Shown here: piece after piece, positions 34,132-42,398 of the stretch
Position numbering within the stretch: the stretch's first letter is position 1
Layout of the letters: each line of letters opens with the position of its first letter
From: JABCPE02 sp963520375
GTDB lineage: Bacteria; Bacteroidota; Bacteroidia; Flavobacteriales; Weeksellaceae
Length of the DNA stretch: 64,000 nt
Reading direction: 5' to 3'
Assembly (NCBI GenBank): GCA_963520375.1
Contig: CAUQQF010000004.1
Location: 1 to 64,000, forward strand
Program-made: the position numbers and the translations under genes
Notes under the pieces: generated by a model
What the model was told of the DNA's origin: nothing
The model's database searches: none
What the model saw: only the letters and a program-made list of their open reading frames with translations

Positions 34132-35778
34132 TTACAGATTTATTTTTTTACTGCTCGTCACGGTTTCTCTGTGGGTGATGATGATGGCAGTGCAGTTGGC
34201 TACTTCTTTCTCTATATTGGTCAAAATGTTTTGTTCGGTTTTGGTATCTAGAGCGGATAGACAATCATCAAAAATCACGATTTGAGGCTGTTTGATAAGG
34301 GCTCTGGCGATGCAGATTCTTTGTTTCTGCCCGCCTGAAAGCATTACGCCTCGCTCGCCTACCACGGTCTGGTATTTGTCTTTGAAGAGCATCACATCAT
34401 TATGAATGTCCGCTATTTTTGCAAATTTTTCTATCAGTTTAGGCGTAGGATTATCTACCGCAAAGCCGATGTTATTCTCTATCGTGTCGGAGAAAAGATA
34501 ACTTTCCTGCGGAATGTAGCCGATGAATTTTCGGTAAAGTTCCAGATTGTGTTCTTTTAGGTTTTTGCCATCTATCAGTATTTCTCCTTCATCTGGGTCT
34601 ATCAGTCTGCAAAGAAGAAGAGCGATGGTAGATTTTCCGCTTCCTGTTTTTCCTGTGATGGTGATGAATTCTCCCGCATTTAATTTAAAACTTAAATTCT
34701 CCACAGCTTTGATGCCTGTATTAGGGTAGGTGTAGCTCACATTTCGGAATTCTATATCGCCTTTGATTTCGTAAATGTCATGATTGGTATTAACGATATC
34801 AGAATGAATGTTCTTAAATTCATTTATCCGCTGCATGGAGGCTTCTGCCCGCTGGTTGATAGAAGTCACCCAGCCTACGGTACTGAACGGAATCACCATA
34901 GCATTGGCATACATGAAGAAATTAGCAATCATACCGATGTTGATTTCTCCATCAATATATTTCTGCCCGCCGATGAATAAAATAGCAATATCCAAAATTC
35001 CCACAATCAAAATCATAGAAGTGTAGAAAAAATTCTCATATTTGGCTAAATCTACGGCTCTGTTTTGGTAATTTTTGATTTTCTCGCCGTATTTGTCTTG
35101 GACATATTTTTCTTTGTTAAAGAATTTCACCACTCTAATTCCCGAAAAACTATCCTGCACGAAAGTAGAAATTGCAGACTGGCTCTCTTGCATTAGCTTT
35201 GATTTTTTTCCTACGATTCCGCTTACTTTATACACAGAAAGAGAAAATATAGGAAGCAGAATGAGGATAACGAGCGTCATTTCCAAATCAGTCCTTATCA
35301 TATAAAAACTGGTAATCATCAGCAAAATGATAAGGTTGGCCACATACATCACACCAGGGCCGAGATACATTCTAATGGCGATAATGTCTTCGCTGAGGCG
35401 ATTCATAAGGTCGCCTATACTTGTTTTTTTGAAATTTGTAAGGGAAAGGCTTTGGTAGTGCTGGTAGATTTCGTTTTTTAGTTCGTATTCTATTTTTCTG
35501 GATGTTACTATGATGGTCTGTCTCATCATGAACCGAAAAATTCCTGCAATGATGGATGAGCCTATGATGACACCTCCATTGATAAGAAGAGTTTTTATAA
35601 TGGTATCGCTGTCAGTGTTTTCACTGCTCAAAACCTGCTGAATCGCATCTATGGTGTCTCCTAGATATTGTATCCAGAAAATATTGAAAAAATTACTAAG
35701 AAAAATAAATAACACCCCTAGCGAAAGCATATTTCTATGTTTCCAAAAATAGGGATTAAGGGATTTTAGGGCTTTCAT
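34132..35778 (-). CDS. ABC exporter (MsbA-like), shortened C-terminus
   Basis: A 548-residue half-transporter: about six transmembrane helices (1-300) then an ATPase domain with Walker A GKTGSGKST, ABC signature LSGGQ, Walker B VIFDD and the switch histidine (ITHR). It ends 12 residues after ITHR, whereas relatives continue 35-40 residues with a D/NGxIxExGxHxEL tail. None of the three forward frames after the stop resembles the tail, so it is not a single recent frameshift. Close neighbours ribE and the histidine kinase lie in one operon (gaps 3 and 6 nt). The substrate is unknown. Confidence 0.85.
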   Translation of the reverse strand: MKALKSLNPYFWKHRNMLSLGVLFIFLSNFFNIFWIQYLGDTIDAIQQVLSSENTDSDTIIKTLLINGGVIIGSSIIAGIFRFMMRQTIIVTSRKIEYELKNEIYQHYQSLSLTNFKKTSIGDLMNRLSEDIIAIRMYLGPGVMYVANLIILLMITSFYMIRTDLEMTLVILILLPIFSLSVYKVSGIVGKKSKLMQESQSAISTFVQDSFSGIRVVKFFNKEKYVQDKYGEKIKNYQNRAVDLAKYENFFYTSMILIVGILDIAILFIGGQKYIDGEINIGMIANFFMYANAMVIPFSTVGWVTSINQRAEASMQRINEFKNIHSDIVNTNHDIYEIKGDIEFRNVSYTYPNTGIKAVENLSFKLNAGEFITITGKTGSGKSTIALLLCRLIDPDEGEILIDGKNLKEHNLELYRKFIGYIPQESYLFSDTIENNIGFAVDNPTPKLIEKFAKIADIHNDVMLFKDKYQTVVGERGVMLSGGQKQRICIARALIKQPQIVIFDDCLSALDTKTEQNILTNIEKEVANCTAIIITHRETVTSSKKINL

Positions 35779-35784
35779 TCTTTT

Positions 35785-37233
35785 TTACATATTTGTAGGG
35801 AGGATAATCATAAGTGTAGTTCCTTTTCCTTCTTTGGAGCGGATGGAGATTTCTCCCTTATAGTCTTCTATCATTCTTTTTACCATTGCCAGTCCAAGGC
35901 CTGTTCCACTGGATTTGGTGGTAAAATTGGGTTCAAAGATTTTTTCTAATTTGTCCTCAGGGATTCCGTTTCCGTTATCCTCTATGGTTAGACTTATTTT
36001 TTTATTTAAAAGTTCTAGATTTATTTTGATGAAAAAGTCTTGTTTCTCATTTTTTGCTTGTTGGGCATTTAGGATGAGGTTGGTCATTATCCTCTGGAAG
36101 AAGGACTTGTCAAAGTTTATGAGAATATTATTTTGTTTAGGGTGAAATATGATTTCATTTTTATCATCAAAAATCCTTATGAGGGATAAAATCTCATTGT
36201 TCACATTGATTACTTCATTCTTTTTTTCGGGTAGTTTTGTAAATTCCGAAAAAGCTCCAGCCACTTTTGCTATTAGGTCTATCTGGTCCTCCATAGAGGC
36301 GCAGAGTTTTTTTACTTTATCTTCTATCTCAGGGTCGTTTTTATCAAATTTCCTTTCAAAATTTTGGATGAGGAGTTTCATGGGAGTCAGTGGGTTTTTG
36401 ACTTCATGAGCCACCTGCTTAGCCATTTCGCGCCATGCAGACTCTTTCTCTTTGAAGAATAGTAGCTTTTTTTGTTCCTCTATCATCCGTATAGTTCGGT
36501 TATAGGAATTGATGAGCGGAGTAAATTCATCATCGTTGTAATATCGGATGGGTTTTATTTCTTCATTAAGGTCTATTTGTGTAATTTTTTGTGAAATTTT
36601 CCTGATGTTTTTCGTTAGTTCATCGGAAATTCTCCAGCTGAGCCATATTCCAAGGGCGATGATGATGATGTTCGCCGCAACCATGATTTGGATATACTGA
36701 TTAAAGGTATCCAATCGGGTGTTATCACTATGATAAAAAGGAAAAAAAACAATCGCGACGGGCTCCAGCATGTTGTTCAAGAGTGGGATGTAGGAGGCTG
36801 TTAGATTGTCTTCCTCATCTTTTATGTATTCCACAGCATCAAACCTATTTCCCTTTTTCAGGATTTTTTTTAGGACTTCTTCGGGGATTTCTTGTGGAGA
36901 AACTTGGTTTTTCTCTTTGTTGGAAAGCAGGAATTTCCCTTGTAGATTATAAATGATAATATCCTGCTTGTTGATATCGGAGATTTCTAGGATTTTTTTC
37001 TCCAAGATAGGTTTTATGTTTTCTTCGGTTACAGTCGTGTGGCTCACCGCATAGTCTAGTGAAGCCATCAGTATTTCTACCGTCTGGCGTAGTCTTTCTT
37101 TGTTTTGGGTTTCAGTATTTTTTTTGAAAACGAGATAGGAGATTACCGTTACACCTATGATACTCAGTAGGGTAACCAGCATAAATCCGAAGAAAATTCT
37201 CGTTCGTATGTTTCCTTTGATGATGGAGCTCAT
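35785..37233 (-). CDS. Membrane sensor histidine kinase
   Basis: A 482-residue protein with an N-terminal helix (13-33), a periplasmic sensor (about 34-180), a second helix (about 183-203), HAMP, HisKA (AHEVKNPLTPMK with the phospho-His) and an HATPase domain (N-box NLILNAQQA, G1 DNGNGI, G2 GTGLGL). It is of NtrY type. No response regulator is adjacent, so the partner is elsewhere. Operon ribE, kinase, ABC exporter. Confidence 0.88.
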   Translation of the reverse strand: MSSIIKGNIRTRIFFGFMLVTLLSIIGVTVISYLVFKKNTETQNKERLRQTVEILMASLDYAVSHTTVTEENIKPILEKKILEISDINKQDIIIYNLQGKFLLSNKEKNQVSPQEIPEEVLKKILKKGNRFDAVEYIKDEEDNLTASYIPLLNNMLEPVAIVFFPFYHSDNTRLDTFNQYIQIMVAANIIIIALGIWLSWRISDELTKNIRKISQKITQIDLNEEIKPIRYYNDDEFTPLINSYNRTIRMIEEQKKLLFFKEKESAWREMAKQVAHEVKNPLTPMKLLIQNFERKFDKNDPEIEDKVKKLCASMEDQIDLIAKVAGAFSEFTKLPEKKNEVINVNNEILSLIRIFDDKNEIIFHPKQNNILINFDKSFFQRIMTNLILNAQQAKNEKQDFFIKINLELLNKKISLTIEDNGNGIPEDKLEKIFEPNFTTKSSGTGLGLAMVKRMIEDYKGEISIRSKEGKGTTLMIILPTNM

Positions 37234-37236
37234 GGG

Positions 37237-37821
37237 CTATTTTTTCATAAGTTTTGCTACATATTTCCCAATGATGTCAAATTCCAGATTTACTTTACTG
37301 CCAATCTCTAAATTCTTCAAATTAGTATGTTCCCAAGTGTAAGGAATTATCGCCACCGAAAACTTATTTTCTCCGCTTTGGGCTACGGTCAGGCTGATGC
37401 CGTCCACGGTGATAGACCCTTGTGGAACGGTCGTGAATCCGTCTTTCTCGGTGTATGCTATCGTGATGTAGTGGCTGCCGTTTAGGTTTTCTATGGATTT
37501 TATTGTCCCAGTCTGGTCTACATGTCCCTGCACGATATGCCCATCCAATCTACCGTTCATCAGCACGCATCTTTCCAGATTTACTTTTGTGCCTATTTTC
37601 CAGCTTCCCAGATTGGTTTTTTCCAAAGTTTCTTGTATTGCGGTTACGCCATATCGCTGATTTTCAATTTTTTCTATGGTCAGGCAGCAGCCGTTATGAG
37701 AAAGACTTTGGTCTATTTTTAGTTCATCTGTAAAAGGGCAGCTCATCGTAAAATGAACACTTGTTCCCTTGGCTTCTATATTTTCTACTGTGGCAGTGGC
37801 TTCTACTATTCCTGTAAACAT
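37237..37821 (-). CDS. ribE: Riboflavin synthase alpha subunit
   Basis: A 194-residue enzyme of two similar lumazine-binding halves, beginning with the classical MFTGIVEATATV and with the second domain near VQGHVDQTGTI. It dismutates two 6,7-dimethyl-8-ribityllumazine molecules to riboflavin. First gene of an operon with an unrelated histidine kinase and ABC exporter; no FMN riboswitch is visible in the short gap to pdxA. Confidence 0.93.
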   Translation of the reverse strand: MFTGIVEATATVENIEAKGTSVHFTMSCPFTDELKIDQSLSHNGCCLTIEKIENQRYGVTAIQETLEKTNLGSWKIGTKVNLERCVLMNGRLDGHIVQGHVDQTGTIKSIENLNGSHYITIAYTEKDGFTTVPQGSITVDGISLTVAQSGENKFSVAIIPYTWEHTNLKNLEIGSKVNLEFDIIGKYVAKLMKK

Positions 37822-37871
37822 AAATTTAAAGTATTTTTGAATAAATCTGTTTTCTTCTCAAAAAATTAAAC

Positions 37872-37879
37872 TAATTTTG
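37872..37879 (+). promoter_or_regulatory. -7 box for pdxA
   Basis: TAATTTTG about 28 nt before the pdxA ATG. Confidence 0.5.
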
Positions 37880-37906
37880 CTCTTTTAAGACCCAAAGTTA
37901 AGCAAA

Positions 37907-38989
37907 ATGGAATTTAAACATAAAATAAAAGTAGGAATTTCTATCGGTGACTATAATGGAATAGGTCCAGAAATCATCCTTAAAACATTGAAAGACAAGA
38001 GTATGCTGGATTTTTTCACACCTGTGATTTTTGGTTCAGGGAAGCTCTTTTCTTTTCAGAAAAATGTATTCAAACTGCAGTTTAATTTTAACTATATCCT
38101 CCACGCCTCCGAGGCGGTAGATGGACAGATAAACATTGTCAATCTTCGCAAAGATGAAATGGAGGTAAAGTTCGGTACGCCCACAGAGGAATCTACCAAA
38201 CTGGCGATAGACTCGCTAGAAGCTGCGACAAACGCCCTGATGAAGGGTGATGTAGATGTGCTGGTAACTGCACCAATCAACAAGGATGAAATGATAAAAC
38301 ACGGTTTCCCATACACAGGGCATACCGAGTATTTGGAGAAAAAATTCGCTGCTAAAGGATTGATGTTTTTGGTAACAGAGGATTTAAAAGTAGCTGTTTC
38401 TACCCATCATATTCCGCTGGCGAAAGTAGCAGAAACGATTACAAAACAAAGGATAATAGACCAAGTAAAACAGATGAACAACTGTCTGAAACTGGATTTC
38501 TCTATCGAAAGACCAAAAATAGCAGTTCTTGGGCTGAATCCACATTCAGGCGACGGCGGAACGATAGGAATGGAGGAAAAAGAAATCATAGAACCAGCCA
38601 TAAAGGAATTGTTCGACCAAGGTTTTATGGTCTTTGGGCCTTATCCTGCGGATAGTTTCTTCCAGCCAGAAAAGTATAAGAATTTTGATGGAGTTTTAGC
38701 AATGTATCATGACCAGGGTCTTACTCCGTTTAAGACCATTGCATACGAAAACGGAGTGAACTACACGGCGGGAATGCCACTCATTAGAACATCGCCAGAC
38801 CATGGAACGGCTTATGATATCGCAGGGAAGGGTGTTGCGGATGCTCGTTCCTTTGAGGAGGCTGTTTTTACAGCGATAAAGATTTTCAAAAATAGAGTAG
38901 AAAATTTAAACCTTATCGCTCATAAATTAGAGGTGAGAAAAATTGCTCAGAATGTAGAAGATGAGGATCTTCCAGAAGGAGAAGAATAA
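37907..38989 (+). CDS. pdxA: 4-hydroxythreonine-4-phosphate dehydrogenase
   Basis: A 360-residue PdxA (NAD-dependent, vitamin B6 synthesis) with metal ligand histidines in TGHTEYL, LNPHSGDGG and MYHDQGL and the GDYNGIGPE N-terminus. Length is as usual. Divergent from ribE; followed by a strong terminator. Confidence 0.94.
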   Translation: MEFKHKIKVGISIGDYNGIGPEIILKTLKDKSMLDFFTPVIFGSGKLFSFQKNVFKLQFNFNYILHASEAVDGQINIVNLRKDEMEVKFGTPTEESTKLAIDSLEAATNALMKGDVDVLVTAPINKDEMIKHGFPYTGHTEYLEKKFAAKGLMFLVTEDLKVAVSTHHIPLAKVAETITKQRIIDQVKQMNNCLKLDFSIERPKIAVLGLNPHSGDGGTIGMEEKEIIEPAIKELFDQGFMVFGPYPADSFFQPEKYKNFDGVLAMYHDQGLTPFKTIAYENGVNYTAGMPLIRTSPDHGTAYDIAGKGVADARSFEEAVFTAIKIFKNRVENLNLIAHKLEVRKIAQNVEDEDLPEGEE

Positions 38990-38991
38990 CA

Positions 38992-39019
38992 AAAGCACCT
39001 GATTTCAGGTGCTTTTTCT
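38992..39019. terminator. Terminator between pdxA and ostA
   Basis: Eleven-bp perfect arms AAAGCACCTGA/TCAGGTGCTTT followed by T-rich sequence on both strands. Confidence 0.88.
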
Positions 39020-39024
39020 TTATA

Positions 39025-40761
39025 TTATTTTTTTACTCGTTTTATTTTATTGGCGTTTTTCTTTTCTTCCTCTTTTTTTCGTTTGTTTTCTGCTTGGTCA
39101 TAGAGGGCGGTGTCTGTTTCGTAGATGATTTCTATATTTTCGGGCGAGTCTAGAAATATATCCTTCCATTTCCGTGGGCGGTCTTTGGTATTCCAGTTAA
39201 ACTCTGGGAATTTCCGCTTCTCTGGAGCTATTTTGCTCATAGGATATATGTCCGTATTTGCGCCGATGTTACACGCTACGATGTGTAGTTTTTGTTCCTC
39301 GAAAAGCGCCTCTATCTCTCCACATGACGAAAGCGAAATGCCCAGTCTGTCCATGTTTTTTGTCTTTGCGTTTTGGCTTTCTACATAGTTGATAGCCTGT
39401 GCATTTTCGGTTACTTTTATCAGATGAATGTTATTGTTTTTGTAGTAGGCTATCATCTGTTTGCCTTTCACTTGGTTAAATTCATCTTTTAAATTGATAG
39501 AATCTACCTTGCTGATTGCTAGTGCGTTTCCGATTACTTTTAAAGAATCTATACTTTCGTTTTGTGTGTTGAGGTAAGCTTTGATAACATCGCCTGTCAC
39601 CTGTCGTTCGCCTGTCCAGAAAATAGGTTTTCTGATGAGGTGAAGTTCTCCATCAGTTTCATTAAAGCTAAGTGAATCTGCTCTTGCCTGTGCATTAGAT
39701 TTGAACATTCTGGCTTTGTGGTAGGCTTTTAGGAAACTTTTTTTCATTCTGCTGGAATCGGCTTTTTGGTAAGCGATGATTCTTTCAGCAGAGAAAAATA
39801 GCGAATCATTTTTAAAGATTTTCACAGCATAAGGCTTCCCTGTAATCATCGCAGAATCTTTATTTTCAAATATCTCGCCATAAGATCCTCTCACAAAGCG
39901 GTTTTCCCGTGGGTCGTCCAGCAGTACATTTCCTTTCGCAGTTCCGAAACCTGTGTTTTGGTTGTAATACATGGCATCGCCTTTCAGGGTTTTCCCATTG
40001 TAGTAGATTCGTGAATTTTTGCTGAGAAAGACCTCCTTGCTGTTCATTTTATAGTGTCCTTTCTCTGTGTATACCGAGTTGGACGGATTACTTTTGTTGA
40101 TAATCGTAGTAGGGCCGTAGAACTCTGCGGTATTGGTATTTTGGTTTTGCTTGATTTTAGTTCCTTGTACTTGGTATTGGCTGTTGTCTATGTTTACATT
40201 TCCTGTGACATCTACCACTCGGCTGGTGATGTTGTAGGTGGCAGTTTTGGTTCTGATGGTGTTGCTGCCATTGTAGATAGTTCCTCCCGTGTTGAAATAG
40301 GCTGTGTTCGGAATTCGGTCATAGTAGAGAATATCCGTTTTTATGGTTTGTTTAGGGTCGGTGAGGACTACATTTTTTCTTGCGATTCCACGCTGGGAGT
40401 TACCGTCATACTGGATTTCTCCTGCGGTGATTAGGTTGCCGTCAGAGGTCTGCAGCTGGGTGTTTCCTATGGCCTTGGCGAAGTTCGCTTCGGAATAGAA
40501 AATCACGGTATCAGCTTTTAGTGTAGAGCCTTTATGTTCCAGATGCACATTTCCTGTCATGAAGGTATTTCCATCGAACAAATCTTGTCTTTTCTGAGTA
40601 AGGTCTGCGTGGATGATTTTTACCTTTACAGGCTCATCTTTTCCTTCTTGTTTTTGCTCGAAAAAAGGATCTTTTTCCAAATTGCCATTTATGGAAGTAA
40701 TCTGCCCAAAGACAAACAAAGTGGACAGCAGGAAAAAAGATATAAACAGTTTTTTTGTCAT
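39025..40761 (-). CDS. OstA/LptA-family outer-membrane biogenesis protein
   Basis: A 578-residue exported protein (signal peptide ending FVFGQ) made of repeated beta strands of the OstA/LptA jellyroll (for example NVHLEHKGSTLKADTVIFYSE, GNVLLDDPRENRFVRG). It should form part of the periplasmic LPS bridge. The C-terminal tail is strongly basic, ending in Lys-rich sequence, unusual for LptA and shared by Bacteroidota OstA proteins. It follows fur by 13 nt. Confidence 0.78.
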   Translation of the reverse strand: MTKKLFISFFLLSTLFVFGQITSINGNLEKDPFFEQKQEGKDEPVKVKIIHADLTQKRQDLFDGNTFMTGNVHLEHKGSTLKADTVIFYSEANFAKAIGNTQLQTSDGNLITAGEIQYDGNSQRGIARKNVVLTDPKQTIKTDILYYDRIPNTAYFNTGGTIYNGSNTIRTKTATYNITSRVVDVTGNVNIDNSQYQVQGTKIKQNQNTNTAEFYGPTTIINKSNPSNSVYTEKGHYKMNSKEVFLSKNSRIYYNGKTLKGDAMYYNQNTGFGTAKGNVLLDDPRENRFVRGSYGEIFENKDSAMITGKPYAVKIFKNDSLFFSAERIIAYQKADSSRMKKSFLKAYHKARMFKSNAQARADSLSFNETDGELHLIRKPIFWTGERQVTGDVIKAYLNTQNESIDSLKVIGNALAISKVDSINLKDEFNQVKGKQMIAYYKNNNIHLIKVTENAQAINYVESQNAKTKNMDRLGISLSSCGEIEALFEEQKLHIVACNIGANTDIYPMSKIAPEKRKFPEFNWNTKDRPRKWKDIFLDSPENIEIIYETDTALYDQAENKRKKEEEKKNANKIKRVKK

Positions 40762-40774
40762 AAATTGGGTGTTT

Positions 40775-41245
40775 TTATGGAGTGATCTCCTTCTTTTGTC
40801 CGTAGAAATAGAGCGTGTGGCTGTCTATGGATACTCCGAAAGCGCTTTCTATGGACTCCTTTATCGCTTGGATTCTTGGGTCACAGAACTCTATGATTTC
40901 CTCTATTTCTTTCTGCGAACTATCTTTGTAGATAACGATGTGGTCGTGCTGGCGGTCAAAATAGGATTTTTCATAGGTGGAACTTTCGCCGAACTGATGT
41001 TTTCTGACCAGCCCGGCATCTAGAAAAACCTCTATCGTGTTGTAGATGGTCGCTTTACTGATGTGGTATTTTTTCTGCAGCATCAGTAGATAGAGGTCAT
41101 CCACATTAAAGTGCTTGTCGTAATTGTATATCTCCTCCAAGATAGTGTATCTCTCAGGAGTGTTCCTTAGTCCCTTTTCTTTCAAGTAATTCCGCAGAAC
41201 CTCCTTGATGGCTTCTATACTTTTACTATTCACTTTGTTTTCCAT
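40775..41245 (-). CDS. fur: Fur family transcriptional regulator
   Basis: A 156-residue Fur-type repressor: winged HTH (RNTPERYTILEEIYN) and dimerization domain with metal histidines (DRQHDHIVIYKD, with the CDPRI segment). Iron versus zinc or peroxide sensing cannot be decided from this alone. The start is the ATG at 41245; the earlier TTG at 41254 falls in the promoter box. Cotranscribed with ostA. Confidence 0.85.
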   Translation of the reverse strand: MENKVNSKSIEAIKEVLRNYLKEKGLRNTPERYTILEEIYNYDKHFNVDDLYLLMLQKKYHISKATIYNTIEVFLDAGLVRKHQFGESSTYEKSYFDRQHDHIVIYKDSSQKEIEEIIEFCDPRIQAIKESIESAFGVSIDSHTLYFYGQKKEITP

Positions 41246-41251
41246 AGTGGG

Positions 41252-41259
41252 CAAATTTA
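41252..41259 (-). promoter_or_regulatory. Promoter box of fur-ostA, nearly leaderless
   Basis: TAAATTTG on the minus strand ends 6 nt before the fur ATG, so transcription starts within a few bases of the codon. Confidence 0.6.
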
Positions 41260-41329
41260 ATTATTTTTTACGAAGTAACAATTTAATTGTATCAAAACCA
41301 AATTCCTACCTTTTTTGTATTCAATAAAA

Positions 41330-41354
41330 AAACCACAGAAGGCTCTGCGGTTTC
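41330..41354 (-). terminator. Terminator after the 220-residue lipoprotein gene
   Basis: Imperfect hairpin (AACC..CAGA/TCTG..GGTT) followed by T7 on the minus strand. Confidence 0.6.
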
Positions 41355-41367
41355 TTGCTATTGATTT

Positions 41368-42030
41368 TTATTTTACAGGATTTCCTTTGAAATCTGTTTT
41401 GTAGTAACCAAATTTTTCTTGTCCATTGGATTTCAGTTTTCCTTTTATAGAAACATCTATCAAATTCTTTTTAATTTCAATGGTATAAACATATTGGTAT
41501 TCAAACTTCTCATCATCTTTGTATTTCTTCCAAGCATCATCTACTACTTTTTGTATTGTTTCAGCTGTTACTTCTTTAAAGTCAAATAACTCATCTTCTA
41601 AACGGAATTCCTCTGCATTTACACCAATTACATCGATTTCCATAGTTTGTGGTTCTCTCCATCCAAAACTAGAGCTATAATTGATTTGCTGAACTCTTCT
41701 CTTGTCTACATTGTCTTGGTAAACAATAGAAAGACTGAGGTCATCCGAATCATCATCTGTTTTAACTACTTTATCAGAGTTTTTGGTAACTATGAATCTT
41801 ACTTCATCGGTTACTTTTGTATTTTCGCCGAGTTTTTCTACTACGGCATCATACCATTTTTTAGTTTGTGCTGGATCAGAAAATAGTTTATAATCAATCT
41901 TTTCTTTTCCCGAAGCCTCATTTGCTGCTTCCTTTGCTGCATTTACAGCTTCTTTTGCTTTGTTACAAGATTGTAACCCCAGTAGCGATGCTGCTAAAAT
42001 ACCCGCAGCGATGAATTTCTTTGTTTTCAT
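41368..42030 (-). CDS. Hypothetical lipoprotein
   Basis: A 220-residue lipoprotein (LLGLQSC, Cys22) with an Ala/Lys-rich linker (KEAVNAAKEAANEASGKEK) and a mixed alpha/beta domain about 46-220 whose strands end in IEIKKNLIDVSIKGKL. I recognise no named family. It probably faces the periplasm at the outer membrane. Preceded by TAAATTTG at 42059; alone in transcription. Confidence 0.65.
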   Translation of the reverse strand: MKTKKFIAAGILAASLLGLQSCNKAKEAVNAAKEAANEASGKEKIDYKLFSDPAQTKKWYDAVVEKLGENTKVTDEVRFIVTKNSDKVVKTDDDSDDLSLSIVYQDNVDKRRVQQINYSSSFGWREPQTMEIDVIGVNAEEFRLEDELFDFKEVTAETIQKVVDDAWKKYKDDEKFEYQYVYTIEIKKNLIDVSIKGKLKSNGQEKFGYYKTDFKGNPVK

Positions 42031-42058
42031 AATATTATTTTTTAAAAAATTATTCGTA

Positions 42059-42066
42059 CAAATTTA
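42059..42066 (-). promoter_or_regulatory. -7 box for the lipoprotein gene
   Basis: TAAATTTG on the minus strand about 29 nt before the ATG. The rest of 42067-42270 has no gene or clear signal. Confidence 0.5.
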
Positions 42067-42271
42067 AAAATTTTTTACAATATTTTTTCATTAAAATAGA
42101 AAAAACGCTTGTTTATATGGTTTTTTTTGGAGTGTAAGTGTAGGGTTTTTAGAAATAGTTTGTTTTTCAAGGTATTAAATTCTAAAACCAAGAAAAAATA
42201 ACTTTTTTGAAAATGGATTTAAATAAAAAAGAAAAACTTTGATTATTAAAGCTTTAATTCAAAAAAAAGAT

Positions 42272-42398
42272 TATCTTTGCAGCGTTTTTGTGGGAAATTT
42301 TGGTGGAAACAGAGAAAATTTATACTTAACTTCTTCCCTATTTTTCAGTCCCACACGCCGCCAATACTGAGAAAAAAGGAATACAAAGTGATATTTTT
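42272..42398 (+). promoter_or_regulatory. rpsA promoter and structured leader
   Basis: The -7 box TATCTTTG (42272-42279) is followed by an mRNA leader of about 115 nt, starting near 42285. Arms TGTGGGA (42289-42295) and TCCCACA (42349-42355) can close a 67-nt domain, with A/T-rich loops inside. S1 and other ribosomal proteins often repress their own mRNA through such leaders; the ligand here is not known. Confidence 0.55.

Noticed and set aside
34060..34190. Frameshift explaining the missing end of the ABC exporter
   Set aside because: The other two frames after the stop contain no recognisable family tail.
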